The position numbers and the translations under genes were made by a program. Shown here in pieces: positions 45,791 to 56,033 of a stretch of DNA of 64,000 bases (positions within the stretch are counted from its first letter, which is position 1; each line of letters opens with the position of its first letter). The notes beneath the pieces were generated by a model. The model worked only from the letters and a program-made list of their open reading frames with translations. It made no database searches and was not told the DNA's origin. The stretch comes from DASRDR01 sp963812945 [NCBI: uncultured Candidatus Rokubacteria bacterium] (lineage in GTDB: Bacteria > Methylomirabilota > Methylomirabilia > Rokubacteriales), in assembly GCA_963812945.1 (NCBI GenBank), contig CAWEXD010000003.1, positions 401,324 to 465,323 of the forward strand, given 5' to 3'.

Positions 45791-45832
45791 TACTGTACTA
45801 GTACAGTAATACACTTAGCTGATCCCTGTCAA
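45791..45832 (-). promoter_or_regulatory. Promoter with perfect 18-bp palindromic operator
   Basis: A consensus -35 box TTGACA occupies 45832-45827 on the minus strand. The -10 is less clear (TATTAC at 45811-45806, or TACTGT at 45808-45803). A perfect palindrome tactgtactagtacagta at 45791-45808 overlaps the -10/start region, the right place for repression. Its core GTACTAGTAC resembles operators of YtrA-subfamily GntR regulators. Confidence 0.75.
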
Positions 45833-46350
45833 GTGCCCATCGTCGAGGGCGGGCCGCGGCTCCTCGCGGTCCGGCTCCCGCGCGGCACACCTCGCGAGGT
45901 AGTCTTCGATCCCTCCCTCGATCGCCGGAGGGAACTCCGGCACCGGCCCCACCAGCTGGTCACGGTAGGCCCGGAGCATGATCTCGCGGAAGATCGGGAG
46001 CGGGGCGCGCCCACCGGTCTCCTGGTCGCCCAGCACTCGGTTGTCGTCGAAGCCAATCCGCACCGCCACCGTGATCCCCGTCCGGCCGTAGGTCGAGCCC
46101 ACAAAAAGCGCGTCCCGGAAGTCGCTGGTGGTGCCGGTCTTCCCCATCACCGGGATCGGGAAGTCGCGCCCGTCGAGGGCGTGGGCGGTCCCGCTCGGGA
46201 GACGGATCACGCCCCGGAGCCCTTCCTGGATCAGGAGCAGGGCCACGGACCCAATCTCAAGGACGCGGCGGGGGGCCTCGTAGAGGACTCCACCGGAGGC
46301 GTCGTGCACGCGCTCGATGACGTAGGGCTCGGCCGGCCTCCCGGGGAATC
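45815..46350 (-). pseudogene. C-terminal fragment of a class A penicillin-binding protein
   Basis: The translated fragment begins around AEPYVIERVHDASGG and covers the end of the transpeptidase domain, including the KTGTT motif (VMGKTGTTSDFRDALFVG) and the usual C-terminal segment to the stop at 45815. The SxxK nucleophile, SxN motif and whole glycosyltransferase domain are missing. Upstream homology ends near 46350 with a frame change in the six-G run there. It cannot make an active peptidoglycan synthase. Its 3' end overlaps the promoter of the small secreted protein. Confidence 0.85.
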
Positions 46351-46620
46351 CCCCCGGAGGCCGTCGTTGCGAAGAGAGCCGGTGAGCGCCGTACCGTCAC
46401 GCGATGGACATCATCTTTCCGGTTTGAGAAGATGGAAGCCGAGACGGTGCTCGCCATGCGCCCATGGAGGCGCGCGGGCGCGCGGGCCCGTGACGGCGGG
46501 GGCCAGAACGGGGCATGCGCGAACCGCCGGCCGACCTCTCGCGTTCCGATCGAGTTGTGCCAGCGTCCCCAGTGGTCGTCTATGCAACAGTAGTCGTCTC
46601 GAGACTGATAGGAGGCTGCG

Positions 46621-46725
46621 ATGCCCGCGAAACAACGCGCCCCAAGACGCCGGAAGAAGACCGCACGCATGCGTGCCGCCCTGAAGAAGAAGCAGCAAAA
46701 GCGCCGCGCGCGCGCCAACGCCTGA
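46621..46725 (+). CDS. 34-residue highly basic small protein
   Basis: Starts ATG 46621 after a strong TAGGAGG eight bases upstream and ends TGA 46725. The product MPAKQRAPRRRKKTARMRAA... has 16 Arg/Lys among 34 residues and no hydrophobic core, so it would bind nucleic acid or a ribosome-like partner. It is on the opposite strand to its neighbours and has its own spacing. Short length leaves real doubt, but the SD is among the best in the region. Confidence 0.5.
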   Translation: MPAKQRAPRRRKKTARMRAALKKKQQKRRARANA

Positions 46726-46860
46726 GGCGTCGCGAGGCCGGATCTCCGATCTGACCACGACGGACCTTGCTGAAAGTGCCTCGGCGTGAACTGGGCCACC
46801 GAACCGCCAGATACGGACCCGGCACTTCCGGCGGGGTGCCGAAGCTCTCGGGAGGGGTCC

Positions 46861-49800
46861 TCACCCCAGGATGGCGCGCACTCGATGCGTCGCGCCATCC
46901 GCGGTCAACGGAAGGCTCGCGCTACCGGACGCCAGGGAACGGCCATCGACCTCGATCTGGCCAAGGCCCCGCGACACCCCGCGAGGGTTCTCGACCGTGA
47001 TCTCATAGCGCGACCCGTGGTAGCGGAACGCGATCTCGAAGCGTCGCCACGCGCGCGGGATGCAGGGGTCGAGGTGAAGCACCGCGCCACGCAGCCGGAA
47101 CCCGAGGAGCCACTCGATCCCCGCACGGTACATCCAGCCCGCGGAGCCTGTATACCACGTCCATCCTCCGCGGCCGACATGCGGAGGCTCGGCATAGACG
47201 TCGGCGGCCGCCACGTAGGGCTCCACCTTGTACCGGTGGACTCCCGCCCTCGTGCTCGCGCGGTTGATCGGGTTCAGGATCGAGAAGAGCTCGTTGGCCT
47301 TGTCGCCGTCACCGAGCGCCGCGAACGCCATCACCGACCAGATCGCGGCGTGGGTATACTGGCCGCCGTTCTCGCGCACGCCCGGGGGGTAGCCCTTGAT
47401 GTAGCCGGGGTCGACAGGCGCGCGGTCGAACGGGGGCGTGAACAGGAGGACCAGCTCCTGACCTCGCCGCACGAGATACTCCTCGACGGCCGCCATCGCG
47501 CGCGCCGCGCGCTTCGGCTCGGCGGCGCCTGATAGCACCCCCCATGACTGCGCGATGGAATCGATGCGGCACTCGACGTTGACGACCGACCCGAGGGGGG
47601 TCCCGTCGTCGAAGAAGGCGCGACGATACCAGTCTCCGTCCCACGCTTGCTCTTCGAGCGAGGTCTTCAGGAGGTCGACGTGGTCGCGCCACCTCTCGGC
47701 GCGCCCGCGCTCGCCGCGAGCATCGGCCCACCGCGCGAACTCCCAGAGGGTCGTGTGCAGGAACCATCCGAGCCACACGCTCTCTCCATGTCCCTCGGGA
47801 CCGACGCGGTTCAGGCCGTCGTTCCAGTCCCCCGTACCGATCAGCGGCAGGCCGTGCGCGCCGATGGCGAGACTCCGGTCGAGGGCGCGAGCGCAGTGCT
47901 CGAACACGGTGCCGCGCTCGGCGGACACCGTGGGCTCGAAGTACGACTCGTGCTGCCCCGTCGCCAGGACGGGCCCTTCGAGGAAGGGGATGACCTCGTC
48001 AAGCACACCGGCATCGCCCGTCGCCTCCAGGTACTGCGTGACGGCGTACGGCAACCAGATCGCGTCGTCGGAGATCCGGGTGCGCACGCCCCGGCCGGAG
48101 GGGGGATGCCACCAGTGCTGCACGTCGCCTTCCACGAACTGGCGGCTGGCGGCCCGGAGGAGATGCTCCCGCGCGACCTCCCGGTTCGCGACGGTCAGGG
48201 CCATGACGTCCTGGAGCTGGTCGCGAAACCCGTACGCGCCCCCGGCCTGATAGAAGGCGGATCGGGCCCAGACACGGCAGGCGAGCGTCTGGTAGAGAAG
48301 CCAGCGGTTGAGCATGATGTCCACGGAGCGGTCCGGCGTCTTGACCTGGATGGCGCCGACGATGTCGTCCCACCGAGTCTTCACGGCCTGCAACGTGAGA
48401 TCGAGGTCCGCCGTCCGGTAGCGAGCGAGCAGCACGCGCGCCTCGGCGGCCGTCTCGGCCTCCCCGAGGAAGAACACGATCTCCTCGCGCCCGCCGGGCG
48501 CCACCTCGATCACGGTCTGCAGGGCCGCGCAGGGGTCGAGTCCGGCGCCGACCCGGCCGGACGGGCGGCTTCCTCGCTCCAGGAGCGCCGGATGATCGAG
48601 CGTTCCGTTCCGACCCAGGACCTCCGTCCGATCGCCGGTCCATGCGGTCTGACGACCCCCGAGATCGGCGAACGCCACGTGATCGCCGAAGTCGATGTTC
48701 CACGGGTTCCGCGCGAACAGCGCCCCCGTGTCCGGATCGATCTCGGTGATGATGACGGGCGCGGTTGCGCTTCGCGAGGCTCCCAGGACCCATTCGACGT
48801 ACGCGGTCACCGACAGACGCCGGGACTTGCCGGACCGGTTCTCGATCCCCAACCGAGAGATTTTCACCGGGTCGTTCACCGGCACGAACTGGAGGAGACT
48901 CAGGAAGATGCCATGGGACGTGTGCTCGAAGCGACTGTAGCCCTGACCATGCCGGGCGACGTAGGGCGACGCGTCCTCCCGGATGGGCAGCGGCGTTGGA
49001 CCCCACAGGTCACCGGTCTCTTCGTCCCGGACATAGATGGTCTCACCGGGCGGGTCGCTGACGGGATCATTGGACCACGCCGTCAGCTGATTCTCCCGGC
49101 TGTTGCGCGACCAGGTGTAGCCGGCCCCGCACTCGGAGACCTGGAAGCCGAACGCGGGATTCGCGACGACGTTGATCCAGGGCGCGGGCGTCCATTGCCC
49201 TTCTCCGAGGACGGTGACGTACTCCCGCCCGTCGTCGACAAACCCTCCCAGCCCGTTGAAGAACTCGAACTCCGGGCGGGCCGGGGGCGCGTCGTCGGGG
49301 GATGGGGATCTCGCCGGGCGGCGGCGGGGCGGGGCGGCCGTGCTCGGCGTGACAGCGGCACGCGAGAGTTGCTCCGCGAGCGTGCCGTGTCGACTCAGAA
49401 GGATGGCTCGCGCGGCCGTCTGCAGGGCATCGCGCTCGGGCGCCTTGAGCAGGTCCTTCCGTAGGATGAAGACCTTGCCGTGTGTCTCGTGCCGCTCGTG
49501 ACGCGATGCCGACTGGCTCGTCCGGACCAGCGCCTCGAGCGACGCCTGGAGCTCCTCCGTGTAGGAGTGCGCCCGCTCGTTCAGAATGACGAGATCGACT
49601 GCTAGCCCCTTCAGGCGCCAGTACTCGTGCGCGCGGAGGAGCTGTCGGACGATGCCTCGATCCTCCGGCTCGTCGATGCGGACCAGGACGATGGGGAGGT
49701 CGCCGGAGATCCCGTGGGCCCACAGGGCCGTAGGCCCGGACGCATTCTGCCGCAGCACCACCGCCGGGGGCCGAAGCGTCGCGTCCGCGTAAAGAATCCG

Positions 49801-52800
49801 GCCCGCAAGATCCTGGAACAGGCGAGCCTCGGCCACGCCAACCTCGAGATGGTTGAGCTGGACCTGCGCCCGCGTCCAGGCCAGCGTGACCGTCCGCTCG
49901 AACGTCGCGGGGTCGCGATACTGGTCGGCGAGCGCCATGGCGGCTTCGCGCGACGGGCCGACGAGCGTGGAGAAGATGAGCCGTGCGCTCTCTCCCGGCG
50001 CGAGACGAACTCGCCGCCTGAGACTGAAGATTGGATCGAGCACCGAGCCGGTCGTGTTCGACAGGGGCCGCCCGTCGATGACCGACATGGGCGTACGGAC
50101 CCCGCGACCCCGGCCGACGAACCGTCCGCGGTCGGTCTCGTACTGAGCGCCTCCCCCGGACTGGCCTTCGACGACGACGATGTGGGCCGCCCAGATCGCC
50201 GGGTCCGTCGCCGACCGGCCGCGGCGAGTCGCCAGCAGGGCCCCGAGATCGGCTACCCATTCCGTCTGGACGAAGAGGCTGGAAAAGGCCTGATGCGCGG
50301 TGTCCGCCGCCGGCGGAGCCAGCACGAGCTCGGCGTAAGAGGTCAGCTCGATCTCTCGCGTCTGCCCCCCCAGGTTCATGACGGACACCCGCCGCAGCTC
50401 GGCGTCGTCCTCCGGCGAGACCAGCACCTCGAGCGTGGTCGTGATGGCACCATCGCGCCGATACAACTCGGCCCGGTCCTCCGAGAAGGTCGCGCGATAG
50501 TCGTCCGGCTCGACGCCGGTGGGCTGGTACCCCGCCGACCAGACCGCACCGCTCTGGACATCCCGCAGGAAGAGATAGCTCCCCCAGTGGTCCCGGGTGA
50601 CGTCCTCCCGCCATCGGGTGACGCCGAGCCCCGCGCACCGGCTGTAGCCCGAGCCGGCGGTCGTCAGCATCACCGTGTACCGGCCGTTGGAGAGCAGGTG
50701 CGTCCGCGGTGTCGGGTCGTGTGGGGACGTGAACTGACGGAAGGACGGCTCCACGAACTCCCGCACGTGGGCGGGCGCCTGCACCTCCTCCGCCCGCGGT
50801 CTCGCCACCGCCACGTCCCGGGGCACGCGTTCCTGCAAGAGAAGCTCGGTGGCCTGGATGATGGGCTCGCCGTGGAATCGCGCCCGCATCACCCCATCCC
50901 GGAGCACATTCGCCAGCGCGATGAGGGTCATGCCCTGATGGTGCGCCATGTATGCGCGAACGATCGCCACGGTCGCCCCGGCCGGGAGCCGGGACGGCGT
51001 GTAGTCCAACGCCTCATAGAACCCGTAGACTCCCCTCCCGCCCACCGCGATGAGGCGCGTGAAGTTGCGGGCGGCGGCAGCCGGGTCGATCATGGCGGCC
51101 AGGGCGGTCGCGTAGGGCGCCACGACCAAGTCCTCGCTGAGGCCCCGCTCGAGACCCAGACCCGGAACCCCGAAGTTCGAATACTGGTAGGTCAGGTTGA
51201 GATCGCGCACGTTGTACGCCGATTCGGAGATGCCCCAGGGAATCCCGTGCTCCGTACCGTACCCAATCTGACGCTGGACGACGAGGCGACACGACCGCTG
51301 GAGCAAGCTTCCCGGCGGAGACTGCATGACGAGCGCCGGCATCAGGTACTCGAACATCGAGCCGGACCAGGACACCAGAGCCGCCCCGAGCCCAACGGGC
51401 GTCATTGGACGACCCAGGTGGAACCAGTGCGCCGTGGGCGCCCCGCCGTTGGCAATCGCGATGAAGCTCGCAAGCCGCGCTTCGGAGGCGAGGAGATCGT
51501 ATGCGCTCGGATCGAGACTCCCCTCCGTGACGCGATAGCCGATCGAGAAGACCTTGCGGGCAGAGTGGAAGAGGAAGCCAAACTCCATCGCATCGAAGAG
51601 CTGCTTCGTGACGCGGGCGGCGGCGGAGAGGCGCTCGACGAGGTCTCGTGACGCCACGGCGGCGCCCTCCAGCTGTCCGATGAGCTCGTGGACGTGCTCG
51701 ACTCGATCCCCACGGACGGACCCGGCGCGCGGGCCGCCGTCGAGCATGGCCGTGAGCTCGCTGACCGCGCCCTCGCAGCGGTCGGCCAGCGCGGCCAGGG
51801 TGGGAAACGAGGAACAGAGGGCGCTGCTCACGCTCACGGCCTCGCGGGACGCGGGGGGGATGCCGGCGACGACGGCCTCGAGACGAGATGCCCACGGCAT
51901 CAGCCGTTCGAGGTCGCGCCGGTGGCTCGCGATGGTGGCGCGCGTCGCCAGCGCCCAGACGAGGACCTCCGAGTCCTCGCCATCGCCACGCTCCGCCGTC
52001 AACGTGCGTGCGATGTCCACCAGGGCATCGGCCTGGCCGGCGACCTGGCCCAAGCGGCCGACCCAGTCGGCCGGCGTTCGGGGTGGGTCGCGAAGCATCA
52101 TGACCAGCGCCTCGCAGGCTTGGTCCAGATGGCCCCGCCGGACCGTTTGCGTACGCCGGTCATCCACGAGACCACTGGCCGCCTCGCGCACGAGTAAGAC
52201 TGCGTCCTCGATTCCGGCGAAGGCTTCGTGATCGAGGAGCGGGCACTCGAGTGCCCCGCGACAGGCATTCCCCAGAACGAGGAGCTGACTCGCCAGATTC
52301 CCGCTGTCCACCGTGGACACGTAGCGGGGCTCCAGCGGGCGAAGGTCGGTCGTCTCATACCAGTTGTAGAAGTGGCCCCGAAAGCGCTCGAGCCGGCCCA
52401 TCGTCGTGAGCGTCGCCTCGAGCCGATCGACGGTCTCCAGCATCCCGAGCCAGCCGAGATCACGGGCGGCGACGATCGCCCCGAGGTACAGCCCGATGTT
52501 GGTCGGCGACGTACGGTGGGCGAGGACCGGCGCCGGGTCCTCCTGGAAGTTGTCAGGCGGCAGGAACGTATCGCCGGGACCGACGAACGCCTCGAAGAAT
52601 CGCCAGGTGCGGCGTGCGGTCGAGCGGAGGAGCCTCGCATCCGCCGCCGACAGCCCCTGCGTCGGGTCGACGCGCGGGGGCCGGCTGACCCATCGCGCGA
52701 TGAGCGGCGAGAGGGTCCACAGCAGGATGAACGGGAGGGCGATCGGCCAGCTGCCTGGTCGAACGAGAACGATCAACATCCCGGCCACAGCGGCCAGGAT

Positions 52801-55770
52801 CAGCGCCCCGCGCATCCGTCGGTAGGCGCCGGCCAGGGTGAGGGACAGTCGCGCTTTGGCCTGCGCGGCCGTCATCCATTCGAGCAACCGTCGATGGGTC
52901 CCATACACGCGGATCAGGGTCCGCCCGATCGCGTCGCCCATGAGCCAGGCCTGATGCGCCATGAACGTGATCCACAGCGCAATCTGAGAGGCCGCCAGCG
53001 CGAAGCTCCGTCCGACCGCGCGGACGTGGGTCCGCTTGGAGATTCCTGATCGCCTCGGGATCACCTCGGCGAACGCAGGCAGGAGGGCGGGCACCGCGAT
53101 CGTGGCGAGGACGAACGTCGTCCACACGAGTGGCAGGCGGTGGGGAAGGGCCCAGCCGGTGGCAAGCGTCAGCCACGCGGCCGGAGCCGACAGCGTGCGG
53201 CGGAGATTGTCCGCCATCTTCCACTGATCGATCGGCGGGATGGGGCTTCGATGCGTCCCGGCCCCAGCAGTCCCCCGGACGATCCAGGGCAGCAGTTGCC
53301 AGTCTCCGCGCGCCCATCGATGCTGCCGGGCCGCAGCGACCTCGTAGTCCGTCGGGAACTCCTCGAAGAGCTCGATGTCGGTGACCAGCCCTGTCCGCGC
53401 GAAGATCCCCTCGAACAGGTCGTGGCTGAGGAGCGCATTGTCGGGTACGCGGCCCTCCAAAGACCCGGCAAATGCCTCGACGTCATAGATGCCCTTGCCG
53501 GTGTATGAGCCGCCTCCAAAGAGATCCTGGTAGACGTCGGAGGTCGCCGCCGCATAGGGATCGATGCCCGCCGGCCCGGCGGTGAGCCGCTGGAAGAGCG
53601 ACGTGTCGCGATCGGTGGGCATCGTGGGCGTGACACGCGGCTGAAGGACCGCATAGCCCTCGACGACCCGGCTCACGCGCGCATCGAAGACGGGCCGGTT
53701 GAGCGGATGGGCCATCGTCCCGACGAGGCGGATGGCGGCGCCTCGGGGCAGGCGCGTGTCCGCGTCGAGGGTGATCACGTATCGGACCGAAGTCGGCACG
53801 TCCAGGGACCCCATGAACGTCGTGCCGTCGTGCCCCAGAAGCAACTGGTTGAGCTCCTGAAGCTTGCCGCGCTTGCGCTCCCATCCCATCCACTGCCCCT
53901 CGCTGTCATTCCAGACCCGGCGGCGGTGGAGCAAGAGGAATCGGGCCCCCGCGTCGGGAGCGGGGCCATGGCGCCGGTTGAGCCGGGCGATCCTCTCGAT
54001 GGCGGCCGCGAGGAGCCGATCATCATCAGGCATGGTCTCCGCGGGTGCGTCCATCCAGTCAGAGAGGAGAGCGAAGTGGATGGCACCCTCTAGATTCGCG
54101 AGATAGTGGAGCTCCAGGCGATTGATCTGCTCCTCGATCTCGCCGTCGCTCACCAGCAAGGTCGGCATCACCACGAGGGTTCGCAGGGCCGTCGGGATGC
54201 CCTCGGCGAGCTCGAGGCGCGGCAGCGCTCGGGGGCCGAGCAGCTCGGTGACGAAGCGATTGATGAGCGCGACGGCGAGATCGGATGCCGGAATCAAGGC
54301 GGCGAGTCCGAGAAGAACGAGCACAACCGGGTTCACGCCCGCGGCATGCGTGGCGACGAGAGGAACCACCACGAGCAACCCCGCGATGACGCCGATGGTG
54401 CCCAGGTAGCCCGGCGTGGCTCCGCCCACGTAGGCTCGCAGCAGCCACTGCGTGAGTGGCACCCGGTAGCCGATCTCCCGTTCGAAGCCGCGACGCCCCT
54501 TCGAGATCAGATAGTAACCAGGATCCTCGACCCGGGATCCAGCCGGGATGCCTGCCGGTTCCCGCTCCGGCGCGGCGCGGTTCGCTCGAGCGATCGCCTC
54601 CTGGGCGACGTCGATGTCCGTCCGCCGGGAACCTCGAGCGAGGTCCTCGATCGCGTGACGGTACCGGTCGCGCGTCTTGAAGTCCATCGCGCCGAAGTTG
54701 CTCCCCGCGCGCAGCGCGGCATCGACCAGACTGACGCTTTCGAAGAACTCCGCCCAGTCGAACGTCGACATCGTCCGCATGCTGGTAATCACGTTGCGGA
54801 CCGTCACGTTCATTGCCGCCTGGCGCTGATGCTCCTGACGCACGAGCTCCTCGGGCGACGTACCCAGGCCGGACAGCTGTTCGCTGAGCCATGCGAGCGC
54901 CGGTGTTGACTCGGGATCCTGCTCCCGCAGGCGCTGGACGAGCTGCACGATGAAGGCCATCGGCAGCGCAGCCGCCTCGAGCCGCCGAAAGGCCAGACGG
55001 CGCGCGGGTTCCCCCGCGAGCCCGAGCAATTCGTTCGCGAGCGCGTCCGCGTCACGGCGCGCAGCCCGGCTGTTGACGATCTGTTCGGCCAGGCGCCGGA
55101 GGTTCTCCAGGAGCACCAGACGGAGCGCGATTGGGACGGCCCACAGCTCGCCGATGGTCAGCACCTGGACGCGCTGGAATCGCTGGACGAAGCGTTGGAG
55201 GGTCTCGGGCTCGAAGCGGCTATCGCTGTGGGCGACGAAGGGCCAGGCCAGCCCGAGCACCCGCGGGTAGCCCTCGAGGGGTCCCTCCGCGAGCTTCGGC
55301 AGCCGGCGGTAGAATCCCGGAGGAAGATCCTCCCGGACCTCTCGAAGGACGTCCTCCACGATGTGGAAGTTGTCGACGAACCACTCCGCGGCCGGGGTGA
55401 TCGCGCCTTCCTCTCGGATCACGGCGGCGAGCTCGCGATAACATCGGAGCAGCACGCGCCCGCTGTCTCGCACGTGCGGGGAGAGGGGGCGCCCGCGGCC
55501 GCCCTCGGCAAGGACTCGCTGGGCGGCCACGCTCTCCGCGTGCTGTTCGAGACGTTCGGCGCTGAAGAGCTCGGCCCTGATTGGGTCCCGAGAGTCAGGC
55601 AGCGATCCCGAGGAGAACGCGCGCGACCCCAGGTCTCGGAACAGTGCCCTGGCTCTCAGCCCCGGCATGTCGGCGGCCTTCCTGCCATGCCGCGGATGGG
55701 CGAGCGACGAGCCGGGAGCCTTGGAGTCCCGCGGGCTGCTCTTGGCGGCTCTCCGGTCGCCCCGGCCCAT
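46861..55770 (-). CDS. ndvB: Cyclic beta-1,2-glucan synthase
   Basis: 2969 aa, similar to Cgs/NdvB (about 2800-2900). N-terminal helical region about 1-450. Transmembrane helices near 470-520 and 880-1040 flank a GT84 glycosyltransferase domain with ITLDADTRLPRG near 670 and DNALLSHDLFEG. A glycoamylase-type domain sits at about 1400-1650 (GIPWGISESAYN). Then come GH94-type phosphorylase-like modules, the last with GTGDWNDGLNRVG near 2645. The enzyme initiates, elongates, trims and cyclises a beta-1,2-glucan at the inner membrane for osmotic adaptation or host interaction. No ndvA-type exporter is in the window. ATG at 55770 is used; Met35 at 55668 is an alternative. The frame is intact throughout. 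Confidence 0.95.
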   Translation of the reverse strand: MGRGDRRAAKSSPRDSKAPGSSLAHPRHGRKAADMPGLRARALFRDLGSRAFSSGSLPDSRDPIRAELFSAERLEQHAESVAAQRVLAEGGRGRPLSPHVRDSGRVLLRCYRELAAVIREEGAITPAAEWFVDNFHIVEDVLREVREDLPPGFYRRLPKLAEGPLEGYPRVLGLAWPFVAHSDSRFEPETLQRFVQRFQRVQVLTIGELWAVPIALRLVLLENLRRLAEQIVNSRAARRDADALANELLGLAGEPARRLAFRRLEAAALPMAFIVQLVQRLREQDPESTPALAWLSEQLSGLGTSPEELVRQEHQRQAAMNVTVRNVITSMRTMSTFDWAEFFESVSLVDAALRAGSNFGAMDFKTRDRYRHAIEDLARGSRRTDIDVAQEAIARANRAAPEREPAGIPAGSRVEDPGYYLISKGRRGFEREIGYRVPLTQWLLRAYVGGATPGYLGTIGVIAGLLVVVPLVATHAAGVNPVVLVLLGLAALIPASDLAVALINRFVTELLGPRALPRLELAEGIPTALRTLVVMPTLLVSDGEIEEQINRLELHYLANLEGAIHFALLSDWMDAPAETMPDDDRLLAAAIERIARLNRRHGPAPDAGARFLLLHRRRVWNDSEGQWMGWERKRGKLQELNQLLLGHDGTTFMGSLDVPTSVRYVITLDADTRLPRGAAIRLVGTMAHPLNRPVFDARVSRVVEGYAVLQPRVTPTMPTDRDTSLFQRLTAGPAGIDPYAAATSDVYQDLFGGGSYTGKGIYDVEAFAGSLEGRVPDNALLSHDLFEGIFARTGLVTDIELFEEFPTDYEVAAARQHRWARGDWQLLPWIVRGTAGAGTHRSPIPPIDQWKMADNLRRTLSAPAAWLTLATGWALPHRLPLVWTTFVLATIAVPALLPAFAEVIPRRSGISKRTHVRAVGRSFALAASQIALWITFMAHQAWLMGDAIGRTLIRVYGTHRRLLEWMTAAQAKARLSLTLAGAYRRMRGALILAAVAGMLIVLVRPGSWPIALPFILLWTLSPLIARWVSRPPRVDPTQGLSAADARLLRSTARRTWRFFEAFVGPGDTFLPPDNFQEDPAPVLAHRTSPTNIGLYLGAIVAARDLGWLGMLETVDRLEATLTTMGRLERFRGHFYNWYETTDLRPLEPRYVSTVDSGNLASQLLVLGNACRGALECPLLDHEAFAGIEDAVLLVREAASGLVDDRRTQTVRRGHLDQACEALVMMLRDPPRTPADWVGRLGQVAGQADALVDIARTLTAERGDGEDSEVLVWALATRATIASHRRDLERLMPWASRLEAVVAGIPPASREAVSVSSALCSSFPTLAALADRCEGAVSELTAMLDGGPRAGSVRGDRVEHVHELIGQLEGAAVASRDLVERLSAAARVTKQLFDAMEFGFLFHSARKVFSIGYRVTEGSLDPSAYDLLASEARLASFIAIANGGAPTAHWFHLGRPMTPVGLGAALVSWSGSMFEYLMPALVMQSPPGSLLQRSCRLVVQRQIGYGTEHGIPWGISESAYNVRDLNLTYQYSNFGVPGLGLERGLSEDLVVAPYATALAAMIDPAAAARNFTRLIAVGGRGVYGFYEALDYTPSRLPAGATVAIVRAYMAHHQGMTLIALANVLRDGVMRARFHGEPIIQATELLLQERVPRDVAVARPRAEEVQAPAHVREFVEPSFRQFTSPHDPTPRTHLLSNGRYTVMLTTAGSGYSRCAGLGVTRWREDVTRDHWGSYLFLRDVQSGAVWSAGYQPTGVEPDDYRATFSEDRAELYRRDGAITTTLEVLVSPEDDAELRRVSVMNLGGQTREIELTSYAELVLAPPAADTAHQAFSSLFVQTEWVADLGALLATRRGRSATDPAIWAAHIVVVEGQSGGGAQYETDRGRFVGRGRGVRTPMSVIDGRPLSNTTGSVLDPIFSLRRRVRLAPGESARLIFSTLVGPSREAAMALADQYRDPATFERTVTLAWTRAQVQLNHLEVGVAEARLFQDLAGRILYADATLRPPAVVLRQNASGPTALWAHGISGDLPIVLVRIDEPEDRGIVRQLLRAHEYWRLKGLAVDLVILNERAHSYTEELQASLEALVRTSQSASRHERHETHGKVFILRKDLLKAPERDALQTAARAILLSRHGTLAEQLSRAAVTPSTAAPPRRRPARSPSPDDAPPARPEFEFFNGLGGFVDDGREYVTVLGEGQWTPAPWINVVANPAFGFQVSECGAGYTWSRNSRENQLTAWSNDPVSDPPGETIYVRDEETGDLWGPTPLPIREDASPYVARHGQGYSRFEHTSHGIFLSLLQFVPVNDPVKISRLGIENRSGKSRRLSVTAYVEWVLGASRSATAPVIITEIDPDTGALFARNPWNIDFGDHVAFADLGGRQTAWTGDRTEVLGRNGTLDHPALLERGSRPSGRVGAGLDPCAALQTVIEVAPGGREEIVFFLGEAETAAEARVLLARYRTADLDLTLQAVKTRWDDIVGAIQVKTPDRSVDIMLNRWLLYQTLACRVWARSAFYQAGGAYGFRDQLQDVMALTVANREVAREHLLRAASRQFVEGDVQHWWHPPSGRGVRTRISDDAIWLPYAVTQYLEATGDAGVLDEVIPFLEGPVLATGQHESYFEPTVSAERGTVFEHCARALDRSLAIGAHGLPLIGTGDWNDGLNRVGPEGHGESVWLGWFLHTTLWEFARWADARGERGRAERWRDHVDLLKTSLEEQAWDGDWYRRAFFDDGTPLGSVVNVECRIDSIAQSWGVLSGAAEPKRAARAMAAVEEYLVRRGQELVLLFTPPFDRAPVDPGYIKGYPPGVRENGGQYTHAAIWSVMAFAALGDGDKANELFSILNPINRASTRAGVHRYKVEPYVAAADVYAEPPHVGRGGWTWYTGSAGWMYRAGIEWLLGFRLRGAVLHLDPCIPRAWRRFEIAFRYHGSRYEITVENPRGVSRGLGQIEVDGRSLASGSASLPLTADGATHRVRAILG

Positions 55771-56033
55771 TGTCCCGCGACGGTCAGTGTCCAGTTCAAG
55801 GCGATGTCCCCTCGTGCCGTGGGCGCCGACGGTGCTGAGCTTCTTCCATGGTTAGCGCTCTTTGCGCGACGCCCTTCACAGGACGGGCCTGCTTCTCCGC
55901 CTAGGCCCTAGCGCACCCGCCAGTCTCCCTGGCTGCTTACGGCTCGCTGGCCGCCAGGGGCGATCCTGGAATGGACTTCGGTGGCTGGCTCGGTCGCCGA
56001 CTTCGCAGGGGAGGGAGTCGGCAGACCCTGGAG
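55771..56033. other. Upstream region of ndvB, no gene seen
   Basis: Should contain the ndvB promoter. The sequence is GC-rich with no obvious sigma-70 boxes or palindromes that I could identify. Confidence 0.4.

Noticed and set aside
46257-46898. Minus-strand frame covering the region upstream of the penicillin-binding fragment
   Set aside because: Only a few residues near its end resemble the PBP (ATTASGG), and it also overlaps the better-supported 34-residue plus-strand ORF; treated as non-coding plus frameshift.
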